DNA from: Tragulus kanchil
Taxonomy: Eukaryota > Chordata > Mammalia > Artiodactyla > Tragulidae
DNA: 64,000 bases
NCBI GenBank assembly: GCA_022376925.1
Contig: JAIOJX010000006.1
Location: 59,109,394-59,173,393, forward strand
Reading direction: 5' to 3'
Part shown: positions 1-12,040 of the stretch, piece after piece
How the letters are laid out: the number at the start of each line of letters is the position of its first letter
Position numbering within the stretch: the stretch's first letter is position 1
Translations under genes and position numbers: made by a program
Notes under the pieces: generated by a model
What the model was told of the DNA's origin: nothing
The model's input: the letters and a program-made list of their open reading frames with translations, nothing else
Databases searched by the model: none

Positions 1-944
1 GTGTATATATGTATGGAAATCTGTAGTTCCAACCATGTTGTTGCAAAAAGCATTATTTCATTAATTTTATTGCTGAGTAATATTTCATTCTATGTATGTA
101 CCACATCTCTATTATCCAATCCTTTATCTATGGGCATTAAAATTGCTTTCATGTCATAGCTATTGTAAATAGTGCTGCAATGAACATTGGAACATATATA
201 TCACTTTGAATGATGGTTTACTCAGGATATATGCCTGAAAGAGGGATTGAAGGATCATATAGTAACTCTGTTTTTATTTTTTTAAGGAACAGCCACACTA
301 TTTTCCAAAGTGGTTGCACTAATTTAAAACCTGAACAGCAGTGTAGAAGGTTCCCATTTCTCCACAGCCTCTACAGACTTATTGCTTACAGATTTTTTAT
401 AATGGGTATTCTTACTGATGTGAGATGACATCTTGTAGTTTTGATTGGCATTCCTCTAGTAATCAATGGTGCTGAGGATCTTTTCATATGCTTTTCGGCC
501 ATCTGTATGTCTTCTCTGAATAAAAAGTTTTCTTTGGAGAAATGTTTAAACAGACATTTCATTTGGGCTATTTGGGGTTTTTTTTTGTCATCAATATACA
601 TGAACTACATATTGTATATTGTATATATTGGATATTTTGGATATCAATCGCTTATCCATTGTATGGTTTGCAAATATTTTCTTTCATTTTAAGGACTGTC
701 TTTTTATTTCATTTATCATTTTCCTTTGATTTGCCAAAACTTTTAAGTTGAATTACATTCCACTTGTTTACTGTTGTTTTTCTTTTCATTACTCTAGGAG
801 ATGGATCAAAAAATATCGTGCTGCAATTTATGTCAGTGAATGTTCTGCCTATGTTTTCTACTAAAACTCTTGCATTACTAGGTCTTATATTTAGGTGTTT
901 AATACACTTTGAGTTATTCTTGTGTGTGATATTATGATTGCAGA
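1..944 (-). repeat. Old L1 fragment, ORF2 C-terminal part and 3' side
   Basis: Read on the minus strand, this matches the C-terminal third of L1 ORF2. The landmarks align with the same landmarks in the younger L1s here, for example the stretch around 175-200 and the one around 470-500 on the plus strand. It is heavily diverged, with no open frame longer than about 80 codons. The L1 stops near 944, where a BovB begins, and resumes near 2386, so the BovB sits inside it. Subfamily cannot be assigned by eye. Confidence 0.75.
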
Positions 945-2385
945 AAAAAATGTCTACTTCTGCTTCATTGACTACACTACAGTCTGTGACTGTGTGTATC
1001 ACAACAAACTGTGGAAAATTCTGAAAGAGACAGGAATAGCAGACTACCTTACCTGCCTCCTGAGAAACCTCTATGAAGGTCAAGAAGCAACAGTAGGTAC
1101 TGGACATGGAACAGTGGGCAGGTTCCAAATTGGGACAGAAATATGTCAAGGCTGTATTTAGTCACCCTGCTTATTTGACTTATATACAGACTGCATCATA
1201 TGAAATGTTGGACTGGTTGAAGCACAAGCTGCAATCAAGATGGCACAGAAAAATGTCAATAACCTCAGGTATGCAGATGACACTACAGTTACAGAAGAAA
1301 GCAGGAGGAATCAAAAAGCCTCTTGAAAAAGGTGAAAGAGGAGAGTGAAAAGGCTGGCTTAAAACTCAACATTCAAAAAGTAAAGATCATGGCATATGGT
1401 TTCATCAACTTCTTGGAAATTAGATGGACAAACAATGGAAACAATGACAGACTTCATTATCTTGGGCTCCAAAATCACTGCAGATGGTGATTACAGCCAT
1501 GAAATGAAAAGATGTTTGTTCCTTGGAAGAAAAGCTATGACAAATCTAAACACATTAAAATGCAGAAACATCACTTTGCTGACAAAGGTCGAACTATTCA
1601 AAGCTATGGTTTGAATTGTATAAGGATGTGAGAGCTGGATCATAAAGAAGGCTGAGTGCTGAAATATTCTTTCAGACTTTTGTACTAGAGAAGACTTTTT
1701 TTTTAATCTTTTTTTAAAGATTTATTTATTTATTTATTTAGGGTGGGGATCGGGTTGGGGAGGGAGGGGAGCAGGCAGGCCACTTCTATTGGTCTTTCAT
1801 TTCTCTATTTTCATCCGTCTTAGTTCTTTGGCTCCTGTGGGCCTCCCATCGCGGTGGCCTCTGTCGTCGCAGAGCGCCGGCTCTGGACGCATGCTCTCCA
1901 GAGCTCCAGCTCAGTAATTGGACAAATGGGTCCAGCCGCTCCACGGCACGTGGGATCTTCCCAGGCCAGGGATTGAACCGGCGCTCCTTGCACTGCAAAG
2001 CGGTGTCCCTACCCACTGGACCACCAGGGGAAGCCCTAGAGAAGACTCTTAAGAGTCCTCTAGACTACAAGGAGAACAAACAAGTCAATCCTACAGAAAT
2101 GAGCGCTGAATATTCATTGAAAAAACTGATGCTGAATCAGCTGGCATCCAACACTTTGGCCACCTGATGAAAAGAGATGACCCATTGGAAAGGCCCTGTT
2201 GTTTGCAAAAATAAAAGGCAGAAAGAGAAGGGAAAACAGAGGATGAGATGGTAGGATGGCATCACTAACTCAGTGGACATGAGCTTGAGCAAACTTTTGG
2301 AGACGGTGAAGGACATGGAGGCTTGGTATTCTACAGTGCATGGTGTCACAAAGGGTTGGACCTGACTGAGTGACTGAACTGAACT
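945..2385 (+). mobile_element. BovB (RTE) LINE, 3' half, inserted in old L1
   Basis: The translation runs through the BovB reverse-transcriptase palm and on to the 3' end. The RT motif YADD is encoded at 1270-1281 inside RYADDTTVTEE. Upstream lies the familiar block LWKILKETGIADYLTCLLRN. Frames are broken by a stop near 1159 and several indels, so the element is dead. It is 5'-truncated and lacks the endonuclease. A CHR-like SINE has landed in it at 1697-2035. The last part (about 2100-2385) is the typical BovB 3' region. Confidence 0.87.
1697..2035 (-). mobile_element. CHR-like tRNA-derived SINE with 12-bp TSD
   Basis: Reading the minus strand, the element starts with a tRNA-like head: an A-box-like stretch (tggtccagtgggt) and a B box (ggttcaatccctgg). 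It then has a roughly 150-nt body ending in the block gaccaatagaagtggcc, a C-rich stretch and a long A-rich tail, which appears as T-rich plus-strand sequence at 1697-1740. A perfect 12-bp TSD, ctagagaagact, flanks it at 1685-1696 and 2036-2047. TSD and A tail imply L1-machinery integration. It is younger than the BovB it interrupts. Confidence 0.92.
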
Positions 2386-4334
2386 GATGGTTTTAAGGAG
2401 TCCTTTGAATTATTTTGCATGTAGCTGTTTAGTTTCCCAGTACCACTTACTTTCTTCCGTTTTATATAGTTGCCTCCTTTTTCATAGACTAGGTGACTGT
2501 ATGTGCCTGAGAGCATCGCTGAACTTCCTATCTTGTTCCATTGAGGTGTGTTAGTGCTGTTGAGTCAGTTCAGCATAGCGTATTACTGTAGATTCATAGT
2601 ATAATCTTAAATTAGGAAGCCTGATGTCTCCAGTCTACAGTTTTGTTTTTTAAGATTGCTCTGGTCTTTTGTGTTTTCAAACAAATTGTAACATTTTTTT
2701 CTAATTCTGTTCAAAATGTCTTTGGTATTTTGATACAGATTGTACTTAATCTGTCATTGTTGTGGGTAGTACATTAATTTTCACAATATTGATTCTTCCA
2801 ATCTAAGTACATGGCATGACTCTCTGTGTCATTTTTATTTTTCTTTCTTTCATCACTATGTCACAGTTTTCTGACTACAGTTCTTTGCAAACTTAGGTAT
2901 TTTTATTCATAGATATTTTATTCCCTAGTCCTGGTAAATGGGATTGTTTCCTTAATTTCAGTTTCTAATTTATTGTTAGTATATAGAAATAGAAGATGTT
3001 TCTCTGTATTAATTTTGAATCCCACAGATTTACAATTCATTGATGAGGTCTAGTAATTTTCTGATATCTTCTTTAGGATTTTCTGTGTAAAATATTATGT
3101 TATCTGTAAAGAGTGTAAGTTTTATTTCTTATTTTCCAATTTGGGTTCCTTTTATTTGTTTTTATTCTCTTATTTCCATGACTAGAACTTTTAAAATTGT
3201 GTTGAAGAGAACTCACAAAAGTGAACTACCGGTCCTGTTCCAGATCTTAGACGAAATGATTTCAGCTTCTCACCATTGATAATACTTGCTATAGATTTCT
3301 CATTTATGGCCTATATTATAATGAGGTAGCTTCCCTCTGTGCTCACTTTCTATACATGTTTATCATAAATTGGTGTTGAATTTTGTCATGATCATATGGT
3401 TTTTATTCTTCAGTTTGTTAATATAATGTATCACATTGGCATGTATGTATACATACACCCACACACAGTTGTGATCAGTTTCTGATTTCTCAGTTTCAAA
3501 AGCAAATTTCCCTTTCCTGCATTTTTACTCTCCTCTTGTCGTAGCTGCTGGATTTGATATTATATTGTGTGTAGATGGTTTCCTGCTTTTACTGTATTTT
3601 TGCCTTTTCCAATGAGTTTTCCCATTTGTGTTTTTCTTGTTTCTACTTGTGATCTTTTTCAACCCCCCTACCTAGAGAAATTCCTTTAACAGTTTTTGTA
3701 AATATGGTTTGGTGGTGTCGAATTAGCTTAGCTTTTCCTTATCTGTAAAGTTTTTGATTTTTCTATCGAATCTGAATGTGAGCCTTTTTATTTAGAGCAT
3801 TCTTGGTTATAGCTTCTTTACTTTCATTACTTTAACCATATCATCTTATCCCTTTCTGACCTGGAGAGTATCTGCTGAGAAATTAGCTGATAACCATATG
3901 GATATTCCCCTGTACATTATTTGTTGCTTTTCCCTTGTTGATTTTAATATTTTTGTTTGTCTGTAATTTTTGTCAGTTTGATTACTATGTGTCTTAGAGT
4001 ATTTCTCTTTGGGTTTATTCTGCCTGGTTCTGTCTAGGTTATTTGGTCTTGAGTAAATGTTTCCTTTCCCATGTTAGGGAAGTTTTTTGAGTATAATCTC
4101 TTCAAATATTTTCTCAGGCCCTTTTTCTTCTTCTTGCCTCTTATTTTTCAAATGCTAGTGCCTTTAGTGTTGTCCCAGAGGTCTCTGAGTGTGTCCTCAT
4201 TTCTTTTCATTGTTTTCCCTTTAATATTTTCTGCAGCAGAGATTTTCACCTTTCTGCCTTCCAGATCAGTTATCTATTCTTCTGTCTCAGTTATTCTGAT
4301 ATTGATTCCTTCTAGTGCATTTTTTGGATTAAAC
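2386..4334 (-). repeat. Old L1, ORF2 RT region through ORF1
   Basis: This continues the L1 interrupted by the BovB. The minus strand carries ORF2 RT-region sequence (about 2400-3420), then ORF1-like sequence (about 3670-4330) that aligns with ORF1 of the younger copies at 36.8-37.4 kb. The internal ORF2 portion between them is missing, so the copy is rearranged or deleted. No frame is open for any useful length. Confidence 0.72.
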
Positions 4335-4560
4335 AATAAAATATTTTCTCATAATTCTAGAGGTCAGAAGTCCAGAATCAAGTGCAGGCAGGATTGATTT
4401 TTTTTCTGAAGACTCTCTCTTTAGCTGTCTTCTCCCTGCATTTCAAATGGTTTCCCCCTGGTTGTGTCTGTGCCTTAATCTCTTCTTTTTTATTTTTAAA
4501 ACTTTTTCATTTTATATTGGGTCATATCTGATGAATATTGATACATAGTCTCAGGTGTAC
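4335..4560. other. Unclassified spacer between two L1 fragments
   Basis: The stretch contains a segment (about 4350-4400) resembling a common old mammalian interspersed repeat (core tctagaggtcagaagtcc). I could not name the family. From about 4480 the T-rich sequence looks like the 3' end of the next L1 read on the minus strand. No gene is visible. Confidence 0.4.
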
Positions 4561-5856
4561 AGTAAAATTTTAATTTCAGTGCTTTTTACTAGCCTATTCA
4601 TATTTTCTGTTTGTTCTTGGTTGTATCTTTCTAAAAATGTGTCTATTTCTTCCAGATTGTCACATTAATTTGCATACAGTTACTTGAAAAGTAGTCTCTT
4701 ATCTTCTTTGTATTTCTGTAGTGTCAGTTGTAACTTTTCCTTTTTTATTTCTAATTTGTTTTAATGAAGAGTCTAGTGAATTATTTTTAATTTTGTTTAC
4801 CTTCTCAAAGAAGCAGCGTTTAGTTTCTTTGAATTTTACTACTATTTTCTTTATCTCTCTTTTATTTGCTTCTGCTCTGATATTTATGACTTATTTTCTT
4901 TTGCTAACTTTGGCTTTTATTTGTTCTTCTTTTAGTAGTTGCTTTAGGTGTAAATTTACATTCTTTGTATATTTTTTTCTTTGTTTCTTGAGGTAAGATT
5001 TTATTGCTGTGATTTATTTCCTCTGGAATGAATTGCAATTGCCTCTTCCCATAGGTTTTAGGTCATCATATTTTCACTGTCATTTTCTTCTAGATATTTT
5101 TTATTTCCTCTTTGATTTCTTCAGTGACTCATTGTCTATTTGGTAATATACTGTTTAGCCTCCACATGTTTTTAGCTTTTTATTCTATAATTTATTTCTA
5201 ATCTCATAGAATTGTGATTGGAAGAGATGCTTGAGGCAATTTCAATTTTGTTAAATTTGCTGAGGTTGATTTGTGAGCTAAGGTGTGTTCTATTCTGCAG
5301 ATTGTTCTATATGCACTTGAGAAGCAAGTCTACTCTGTTGCTCTTATATGGCATGTCCTATAAGTATCAATTAGTGTCTTTAGTCTAATATGTCATTTAA
5401 GGCTTGTGTTCCATTATTATTTTTCTATATGGGGAACTGCTGTAAGAGGAATGTTAAAGTACCCCACTTATTTTTTTACTGTAAACTTCCCCTTTTTGGG
5501 CTGTTATCATCTGCCTTATATGCTGATTTGCTCCTATGTTGGGTACATATATATTCACAGTTGCTATATCTTCTCAAATCAATGAATCCCTTGATTATTA
5601 TGCAGTGTCCTTCCCTGTCTAACAGTTTTGTTTTAAAGTTTATTTTGTCTAATATGACTATTACTACTCCAGGTTTCTTTTTGTTTCTACTTGCCTGAAT
5701 TTTTCTTTCATCTTCTCACCTTCAGTCTGTATGTGTTCCTAGGTTTGAAGGGGTCTCTTATAGATAGGACATATATGGATGCTATTTTTGAGCTCTTCAG
5801 CCAGGCTATGTCTTTTGGTATAACATTAATTCATTTACATTTACAATTATATTAAA
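4561..5856 (-). repeat. Second old L1 fragment, ORF2 linker and endonuclease region
   Basis: The minus strand matches the ORF2 section between endonuclease and RT, the part encoding the SFFEKVNK-like block, here degenerate around 4800-4830. Endonuclease-side sequence follows. Stops and indels are frequent. A SINE splits it at 5857-6089, and ORF1-side sequence follows at 6090. Confidence 0.7.
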
Positions 5857-6089
5857 GGCTTCCCTGGTGACCCAGTGGGTAAGGAGTCTGCCTTGTAGTG
5901 CAGGGGGCACTGGTTTGATCCCTTGTCCAGGAAGATCCCATGTGCTGCAGAGTGGCTGGACCAGTGTGTCCAATTATGAGCCAGTGCTCTGGAGTGCAGG
6001 TGCCCAGAGACAGTGCTCTGCAATTAGAGAGGCCACTACAATGGCCACACATGCCAAAGAATAAAGATGGCTGAAAAAAGAAAAAAAGA
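5857..6089 (+). mobile_element. CHR-like SINE, older copy
   Basis: The plus strand begins ggcttccctggtgacccag and carries the same head and body as the younger CHR-like copies. It has more substitutions and lacks the C-rich 3' extension, ending in an A-rich tail near 6070-6089. It sits inside old L1 sequence, so it postdates that L1. No clean TSD was identified by eye. Confidence 0.85.
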
Positions 6090-7180
6090 GTTTGTTGCAT
6101 GAAGCTAAAAAAAAGTTCTAAAAAATCAATAAAATTATACTACTATCTATGTTCCTATACTCATTTCTTCATTGATTTTTCTTTATTTTTGTAGATCTTT
6201 TTCATTTCTTTCCTCTTTTGCTTGTTTTCTACAGAAGTTTCTTAGCATTTATCATAAAGCTGGTGTGGTAATGCTGAATTATCTTTTTTCTTATCTGTAA
6301 AGCTTTTAATTTTTCTCTCAAACCTGAATGAGAGTATTGCTGGGGAGAGTATTCTTCATTGTAAGGCTTTTCCCTTGGTCACTTTAACTATATCTTTTCA
6401 CTCCTTTCTGGTGTATAGTTTCTGTTGAAAAATCAGTTGATAGCATTATGGGGATCCCCTTGCATATCATTTGTCACTTTTCCCTTTTTTTTTTTTTAAT
6501 TTGTTTGCGTTGTTCTTTATTAATTTGATTAATATGTGTCTCGACATGCTCTTTGGTGGATTTATCCTGTATAGAACTCTGATCTTCTTGGACTTGGGTG
6601 ATTATTTGTTTCCTGAGTATTAGAGATTTTTTTCAACTATAATATGTTCAAATATTTTCTCAGGCCCTTTCTCTTCTTCTGGAACCCCCTATAATTCAAA
6701 TATTGATGCCCTTGATGTTTCCCTAGTTGTCTCTGAGACTGTCCTCATTTCCTTTTATTCTTTTTTATTTATGCTATTCTGTGAACATAGAGTTCCACCA
6801 TACTGTGTTCCCTGTCACATATTCATTCTTCTGCCTCAGTTCTTCTGCTTTTGATTACTTCTAATGTACTTTTTATTTGATTTATTTTCTTATTTCTCTT
6901 TTCATGGTTTAGTTCTTCAAGGTTTTGTCAAATGCTTTTAGTTTCTTCTTGATCCGTGTATCCATCCCTTTTCTATGACTTTTGGATCATCTTTACTATC
7001 ATTATTCTGAATTCTTTTCAGGTAGATTGCCTATTTCATCTTTATTTAATTTTTCTTGTAAGTTTTTATCTTTTTCCTTCATCTGCAAAACATTTCTTGT
7101 TGTCTCATTACTGTGCTTGTGATCTTGTTACTGTAGACTGCAGGAGTGTATTTCCTCTCGAATCTAGTATCTGTGCCCTG
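6090..7180 (-). repeat. Old L1 fragment, ORF1 region
   Basis: Minus-strand sequence at about 6220-6900 aligns with L1 ORF1, including the region encoding the RRM and C-terminal domains. For example, 6290-6370 corresponds to the segment around 36,860-36,930 in L1-B. It is decayed and non-coding. Confidence 0.7.
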
Positions 7181-7410
7181 ATGCATAAGATTGATCTAGA
7201 GGATTGTGCCAGTATACCCTGGTGTTCTGATGACCAGGATGAGGCCTATCTTTTGCTCAATCTCTGTTGTTGTCCTTTCATGGAAGGGATCAGCCTTGTT
7301 AGAATGCATGTCCCTCCAGATTTGTTTGTCAGCTGTGTTTCTGATCTGTGGTGCAAGGTGGGTGAGATTGGAGTGTGGGACTCTGAATTGAAAGAGGACC
7401 ATTGCAAGCA
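7181..7410. other. Unassigned sequence, possibly L1 5' UTR
   Basis: Lying directly beyond the ORF1 end of the minus-strand L1, this stretch could be that element's 5' UTR. I see no diagnostic motif. The open frames here are random and no host gene is recognised. Confidence 0.35.
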
Positions 7411-7925
7411 CAAGGAAGCTTAAGAACATTGTTTCAGTTTGGAGCTAAGATGGCGCCTACAGGAAGGGATAGGGGTGTGAAAGGAAGCTTAAGCACATTG
7501 TTTAAGGGAGCTTAAGCACATGTTTGCTGTTTGGAGCTAAGATGGCGCCTACAGGAAGAGATGAGGGCGTGATCTAAATTGTTAAGTGATGGTCAAAATT
7601 TCTGATTGGTTCCCCTGGTTTCCACACTCGTGGATGATTGCTTGACCTTTAGCTTGATTAGTGTAATCTATAGGAAGTCCCATGCAAAACCCCCTTCACT
7701 TGCCTATAAAAGCTGTGAGTCTTCACTAATAAAACGGAACTGCTTTGATGGAACCCCTGCCGCGTCTGATTGTCTCCTGCCTGCCGGGGGGTTGGGGGGC
7801 GGGCAGCAGACTCACCTCTCTCTGAGATCTCCCAGTTCAGCTAGGGGCAATCCTGCTGCCTTCCTTTCTGCGGAAGGCCCCCGCATTGGAGAACTCCTGG
7901 TGGGAGAGGATCCAGTGATTATTCC
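7411..7925 (+). mobile_element. LTR-like element, probable solo endogenous retrovirus LTR
   Basis: The block has promoter and polyadenylation signals in LTR order: two copies of a module containing aagatggcgcc (7448 and 7540 region), a TATA box at 7705-7711, a poly(A) signal at 7728-7734, then a GC-rich segment. No gag, pol or env sequence follows, so a solo LTR fits best. The very short TATA-to-poly(A) distance would suit a class II (beta-like) LTR, which is inference. Exact ends and a TSD could not be set by eye. The short internal duplication at 7411-7545 blurs the left end. Confidence 0.6.
7705..7734 (+). promoter_or_regulatory. TATA box and AATAAA of the LTR-like element
   Basis: TATAAAA lies at 7705-7711 and AATAAAA at 7728-7734. 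Their order and spacing support reading the surrounding block as an LTR with a plus-strand orientation. Confidence 0.6.
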
Positions 7926-9130
7926 TCTTCTGCAGCTGTTCACTTGTCAATGTGCTCCTTTGTGTCACATTTCACCATTTCTGTGAGCTCACAAGTTACT
8001 TTGTCATTGCCACTGTTCTTGTTCCCAGCTGAACTGTGAGCATGCCTATAATTGGTGGTGTTGTCTCTCAGGTGTTGTTTTCACCAGGTCATCAGTGCAG
8101 ATCCACCAATATTGGGTTCCAGATTGAAATACTCATGGATCTGTGCCCACTGCAAGTACAATTAGAGAAGCTCAGACTCTGATCTTTCCAGCTCTCACAT
8201 GTATAAGCCACCACTGTTAAAGCTAGAGTCCATCTTGACTGCAGGGCACATGTCTCTTCAGATGTTCCACAGGCATTGAGTTTACCAAGCAAGTTACAGA
8301 GCTTTAATCTGCAGTTTGTGAAGTTGCAAGGAGAAATTTCAGCACTTCTTCCATAGCTCCACAGTCCCTTAGATTCAGCTTTGTTTTCATCCTCACCTCT
8401 GTATGTGGGCCACTCACAGGCAACTGCTCCCTACCCAGGTTAGATGAGGTAAAGGTGACAAGTGACTGGGGTTTATATGTTGCCTGGGGTAGGGAAAGAG
8501 GCTGTGACTGACTGAGGTATATAAACCTGTTACGATGGGAATCCCTCTTATTGCCTGTAGTGGGGGACTGACCTGTGGGTATACAGGCTATAATGATACT
8601 CCTACTTTTCACATGTCATTCGACAGTGGCACTTCACTTGTATGGTGCTCTGGGGTTAATCCAGGAGCATTCTAGATTGCAGAGCTCCTCACTCTCATCC
8701 CCACAAACTGTCTTTGTGCAGCCAAATCACTCGTCTCTCCAGGTCTCCTCTCTAAAACCGAACTGTTTCTCACTTCTAAGGCTGGGGAATGCAAGGCTGA
8801 GGCAGAGACCATTTCTGTATGTCTCACTCTTTCCTACTTGTCAAAGACTGGGTCTTCCTCTGGGCTCTCCTCTGAGTCCCTAAATCTCCCTTTTGGTCTT
8901 TGTTTATTTTCCTTGTGTGTAGCAACCTCCCCTCTTGCTTATTTCCCACCAGGAGCACAGGTACTATCTCACTTCCATTTTTCTTTTGTCTTTCCTTTCC
9001 ACTGTGTCATTTTACCTGGTTATGTGGTGAACTTTCCTTTTGTGCTTAGGTGTCTCAGGTCCTCTATTAGTGTTTGGCAAATGCTCTGTGAGAATTGTTC
9101 CATTTGTAGATGTACTTTTTTTGTTGTTCT
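7926..9130. other. Unassigned, mixed-composition sequence
   Basis: I see no recognisable gene. The composition is higher in GC than the flanking L1 fragments. Position and texture would allow a decayed L1 5' UTR, but no motif proves it. The open frames of about 100 codons in both strands have no recognisable domain. Confidence 0.4.
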
Positions 9131-9217
9131 TTTTGAAGTATGCTTAATTTACATTGTTGTGTCAATTTATTCTGTATAGCAAAGTGACTCAGTTTTATAC
9201 ACATAGATATTCTTTTT

Positions 9218-9408
9218 GGTTTATTATTTTTAATATTCATTTATTTGACTGTGCTGGGTCTAGGCTGCAGCATGTGAGATTTTTCAGTTGTGGCATTAAA
9301 ACTCTCAGTCGTGGCATGTGCAATCTAGTTCCCTGACCAGGGATTGAACTTGGACCCACTACATTGGGAGCATGGAATCTTAGCCACTGGATCACCAGGG
9401 AAGTTCCT
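9218..9408 (-). mobile_element. Older CHR-type SINE, minus strand
   Basis: On the minus strand a tRNA-like head (cttccctggtgatccagtgg) and B-box region (ttcaatccctgg) are followed by a body with the agttttaatgccacaactg block and an AATAAATGAATATT tail. This differs from the young CHR-like family at 63.7 kb and resembles the classic CHR-2 group. An imperfect TSD (agatattcttttt at 9205-9217, agacatccttttt at 9409-9421) flanks it. Confidence 0.75.
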
Positions 9409-9590
9409 AGACATCCTTTTTCTTTTTAATATTCTTGAATATAGTTCCCTGCACTGTACAGTAGAACTTCATTGTTGGAATTTAGAATTAGCAGATGTAA
9501 ATTATTATATTCTTAATGGCCGTGTAGGAAGAAGTCAACTCCACATCCACCTACATTTCTATCTTGACCCCTACTGATCTTATAATTTTT

Positions 9591-11130
9591 ATACTTTGTT
9601 TTGTTATTGTAGTGTATTGAACTGATTGATTAGAGAATACTGAATTATTCTTGTATCCCTGGGGTAAACCCCACTGCTGCTTTTCTTCTTTTTCTCTTTT
9701 CTCTTGTGATTTGATGACTAATGTCAGTGTTATGGCAGATTCATTTATTTTTCTGTGTGTATATCTATTATAAATTTTCTATTTGTAGCTACTATGAAAT
9801 ATATATATTGCAGTCTATATACACATATATGTGACTATTTTAAGTTGATGATTAATTTTGAATGTGTTTTAAGAACTTTTTTATTCTACTTCTGCTATCA
9901 TTGTTCATTTTGATATCATGTTTTATAACTTTTTGCTTTGCATATCCCTTAAACGCTTTTTGTGAATGTAAATAATATTTTTTTTGTCTTTGAACCTGAA
10001 TAACAGCTTTATAAACTGTTGATTCATTACCTTTATTGCGTATTTACCTTACCTTTACCAGTGAGGGTTTTTTTGTAATTATAATGTTTTTCTGTTGTTG
10101 CCTTTTCTTTTTAATTTAAGGAAATTCCTTTAACATTTCTTGTAAAGGTGGATTAGTGTATCTAAAGTCATATTTAATTGCCTGTGGTGGTTTAGTCACT
10201 AAGTCTTGAGACCCCACGGGCTGAGGTCCACCAGGTTCCTTTGCCCATAAGATTTTCCAGGCAAGAATACTGGAGTGGGCTGCCATTTCTTGCTCCATTG
10301 TTTGCCTGTGAACCTTAGCTATTTCCATCAAATTTGACCAATAACTTTACCAGGTAGAATATTCTTTGCTGTAGGTCTTCTCTTTAATTACTTTAAATAT
10401 ATCATGTCACTGACTTCTGACTTGCAGAGATTCTGCTGAAATATCCGTTGATAACCTTATTGGAGTTCCCTTATATGCAACTTGTTGCTCTTTTCAGATT
10501 GCTTTTTATTATTCTCTTTATCTTAAATTTTTGAGCTTCATTACAATGTATCCTCATGTGTTCTTATTTCAGTTGATCCTATTCGGGATTCTGTGTGCTT
10601 GTTCAATGTGGATGTCTGTTTTTTTCTCCAGTTGGGGAAATTTTCAGCTCTTCTGTATTCAACTACTTTTCTGCCTTTTCTCTCTGTTTTCTTATTCTGG
10701 AACATCTATAATGTGAATGTTAGTGCTTTGATGCCATCTTAGAGATCTCTTGAACTGTCATTTAATTTTTTTTTCTATTCAACTTCAGTGATTTTCAGTA
10801 CTTTGTCTTTAACGTTTGTTGATTTATTCTTTTGTATCATTTAACCTTTTGTTGACTTCATCTAGTGCATTTTTTAAAGTTGTTTTATTTTTCAACTTTA
10901 TATGATTCTTTTTTAATTTTTTCTTTTACTCTTTGTTAGAAACATCTAACTTCTCATTGTACTCCTCTTATGTTAAGTTCTTGATTTTCTTTAAAATCCC
11001 CACCAAGAATTCTTTCTCAGGTAGATTTCTTACATGCACTTCACTTATCTCCAGTTGCTCTTTGATTTTATCTTATTTCTTCATTTAGAACATATTTGTT
11101 GTCTCATTTTGCCTAGGCTTCTGCTCTTAT
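9591..11130 (-). repeat. Old L1 fragment, RT piece and ORF1
   Basis: Minus-strand L1 sequence. An RT-side segment lies near 9600-9700, and ORF1-side sequence lies at about 10,110-11,130, with the motif order seen in L1-B ORF1. It is strongly diverged, with no useful open frame. A SINE remnant interrupts the ORF1 part at about 10,186-10,300. Confidence 0.65.
10186..10300 (-). mobile_element. Bov-tA-type SINE remnant
   Basis: The stretch matches the 3' body of Bov-tA/BovA2 read on the minus strand, including the block attttccaggcaagaatact followed by ggagtgggctgccattt. Only the body remains; the tRNA head is not seen. Confidence 0.7.
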
Positions 11131-12036
11131 TTCTCTATATATGGTAGGATGATTATCTTCCCCAAACTTGGAGAAATGGCTTTATATAGGAGATGTCCTA
11201 TGCGACCTTGTAGCATGCATTCCTCTGGTCACCAGAAGTACATCCTCTAGATGTGGCCTCTGTGTGGTCTCTGTTAACACTTCTGCTGTAGTGGGGTAAA
11301 TATTGTGGCTTGGCTTGCCCCTGATAAAGCTGATTACCAGGTCATGCCTTTTGCAGAGGCTTCTGGCAGTCAGTGGGCAGAGCTGTGTCACAGGTAGCTA
11401 ACTGCAGAGCACTAGGTGTTCTCAGGTCTTGTCTGCCCCACTGGTAGGTGGGGTTTAGCTTGTGGTGGGTAGTAATGAGCTGGAGTCCCATGTCTTGTGT
11501 TGGCGTACTAGTGAGCATGGCCAATTTTTGGACATGGCATTCTTCAAGTCCCAGAGTGCCCCCAAAGCTAATGTTAGCCTACTGTTGAGTGGTCCTATAT
11601 TCTGTGGCGCTGAGTAAAGGATCTAATATACCTTAGGGCTGCTGTTAACCTACTTTTGTGGCCTTGTGGTGCGTGTAACTGGATTCTAGAGTCTCTATCT
11701 GCAGGATCATGTGGTTCCAGAATTAGTGTCAACACATAGCTATGGGGTTGGTTCCCAGGGCAGCTACTAAGGGATATGAGTTATCCTAGAACTGAATTGG
11801 ACTTGGTGGTGAACAGAATCAGGACCCAGTGAGTCCTGTGGTTGGTGTCAAGCTATTGATTGATGGATTGAGTTCTGGGGCTTCTAGTTGCATGGTCTAG
11901 GATTACCGCAGTTAATATTGGTCATTTGGCAGGTGGGGCTGGCTATGGCTGGCTATAGGACCCTGCCATGTCCTAGGACTAGTGCATGCTAGTTTACAGG
12001 GCTAGATCCTGAACCTGCTGGTGGGTTCTTACCCTC
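11131..12036. other. Unassigned sequence beyond an L1 ORF1 end
   Basis: No gene or named repeat is recognisable. It follows the ORF1 end of a minus-strand L1 and may be its decayed 5' UTR, which is positional inference only. Open frames of 60-70 codons have no domain. Confidence 0.35.
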
Positions 12037-12040
12037 TTAT

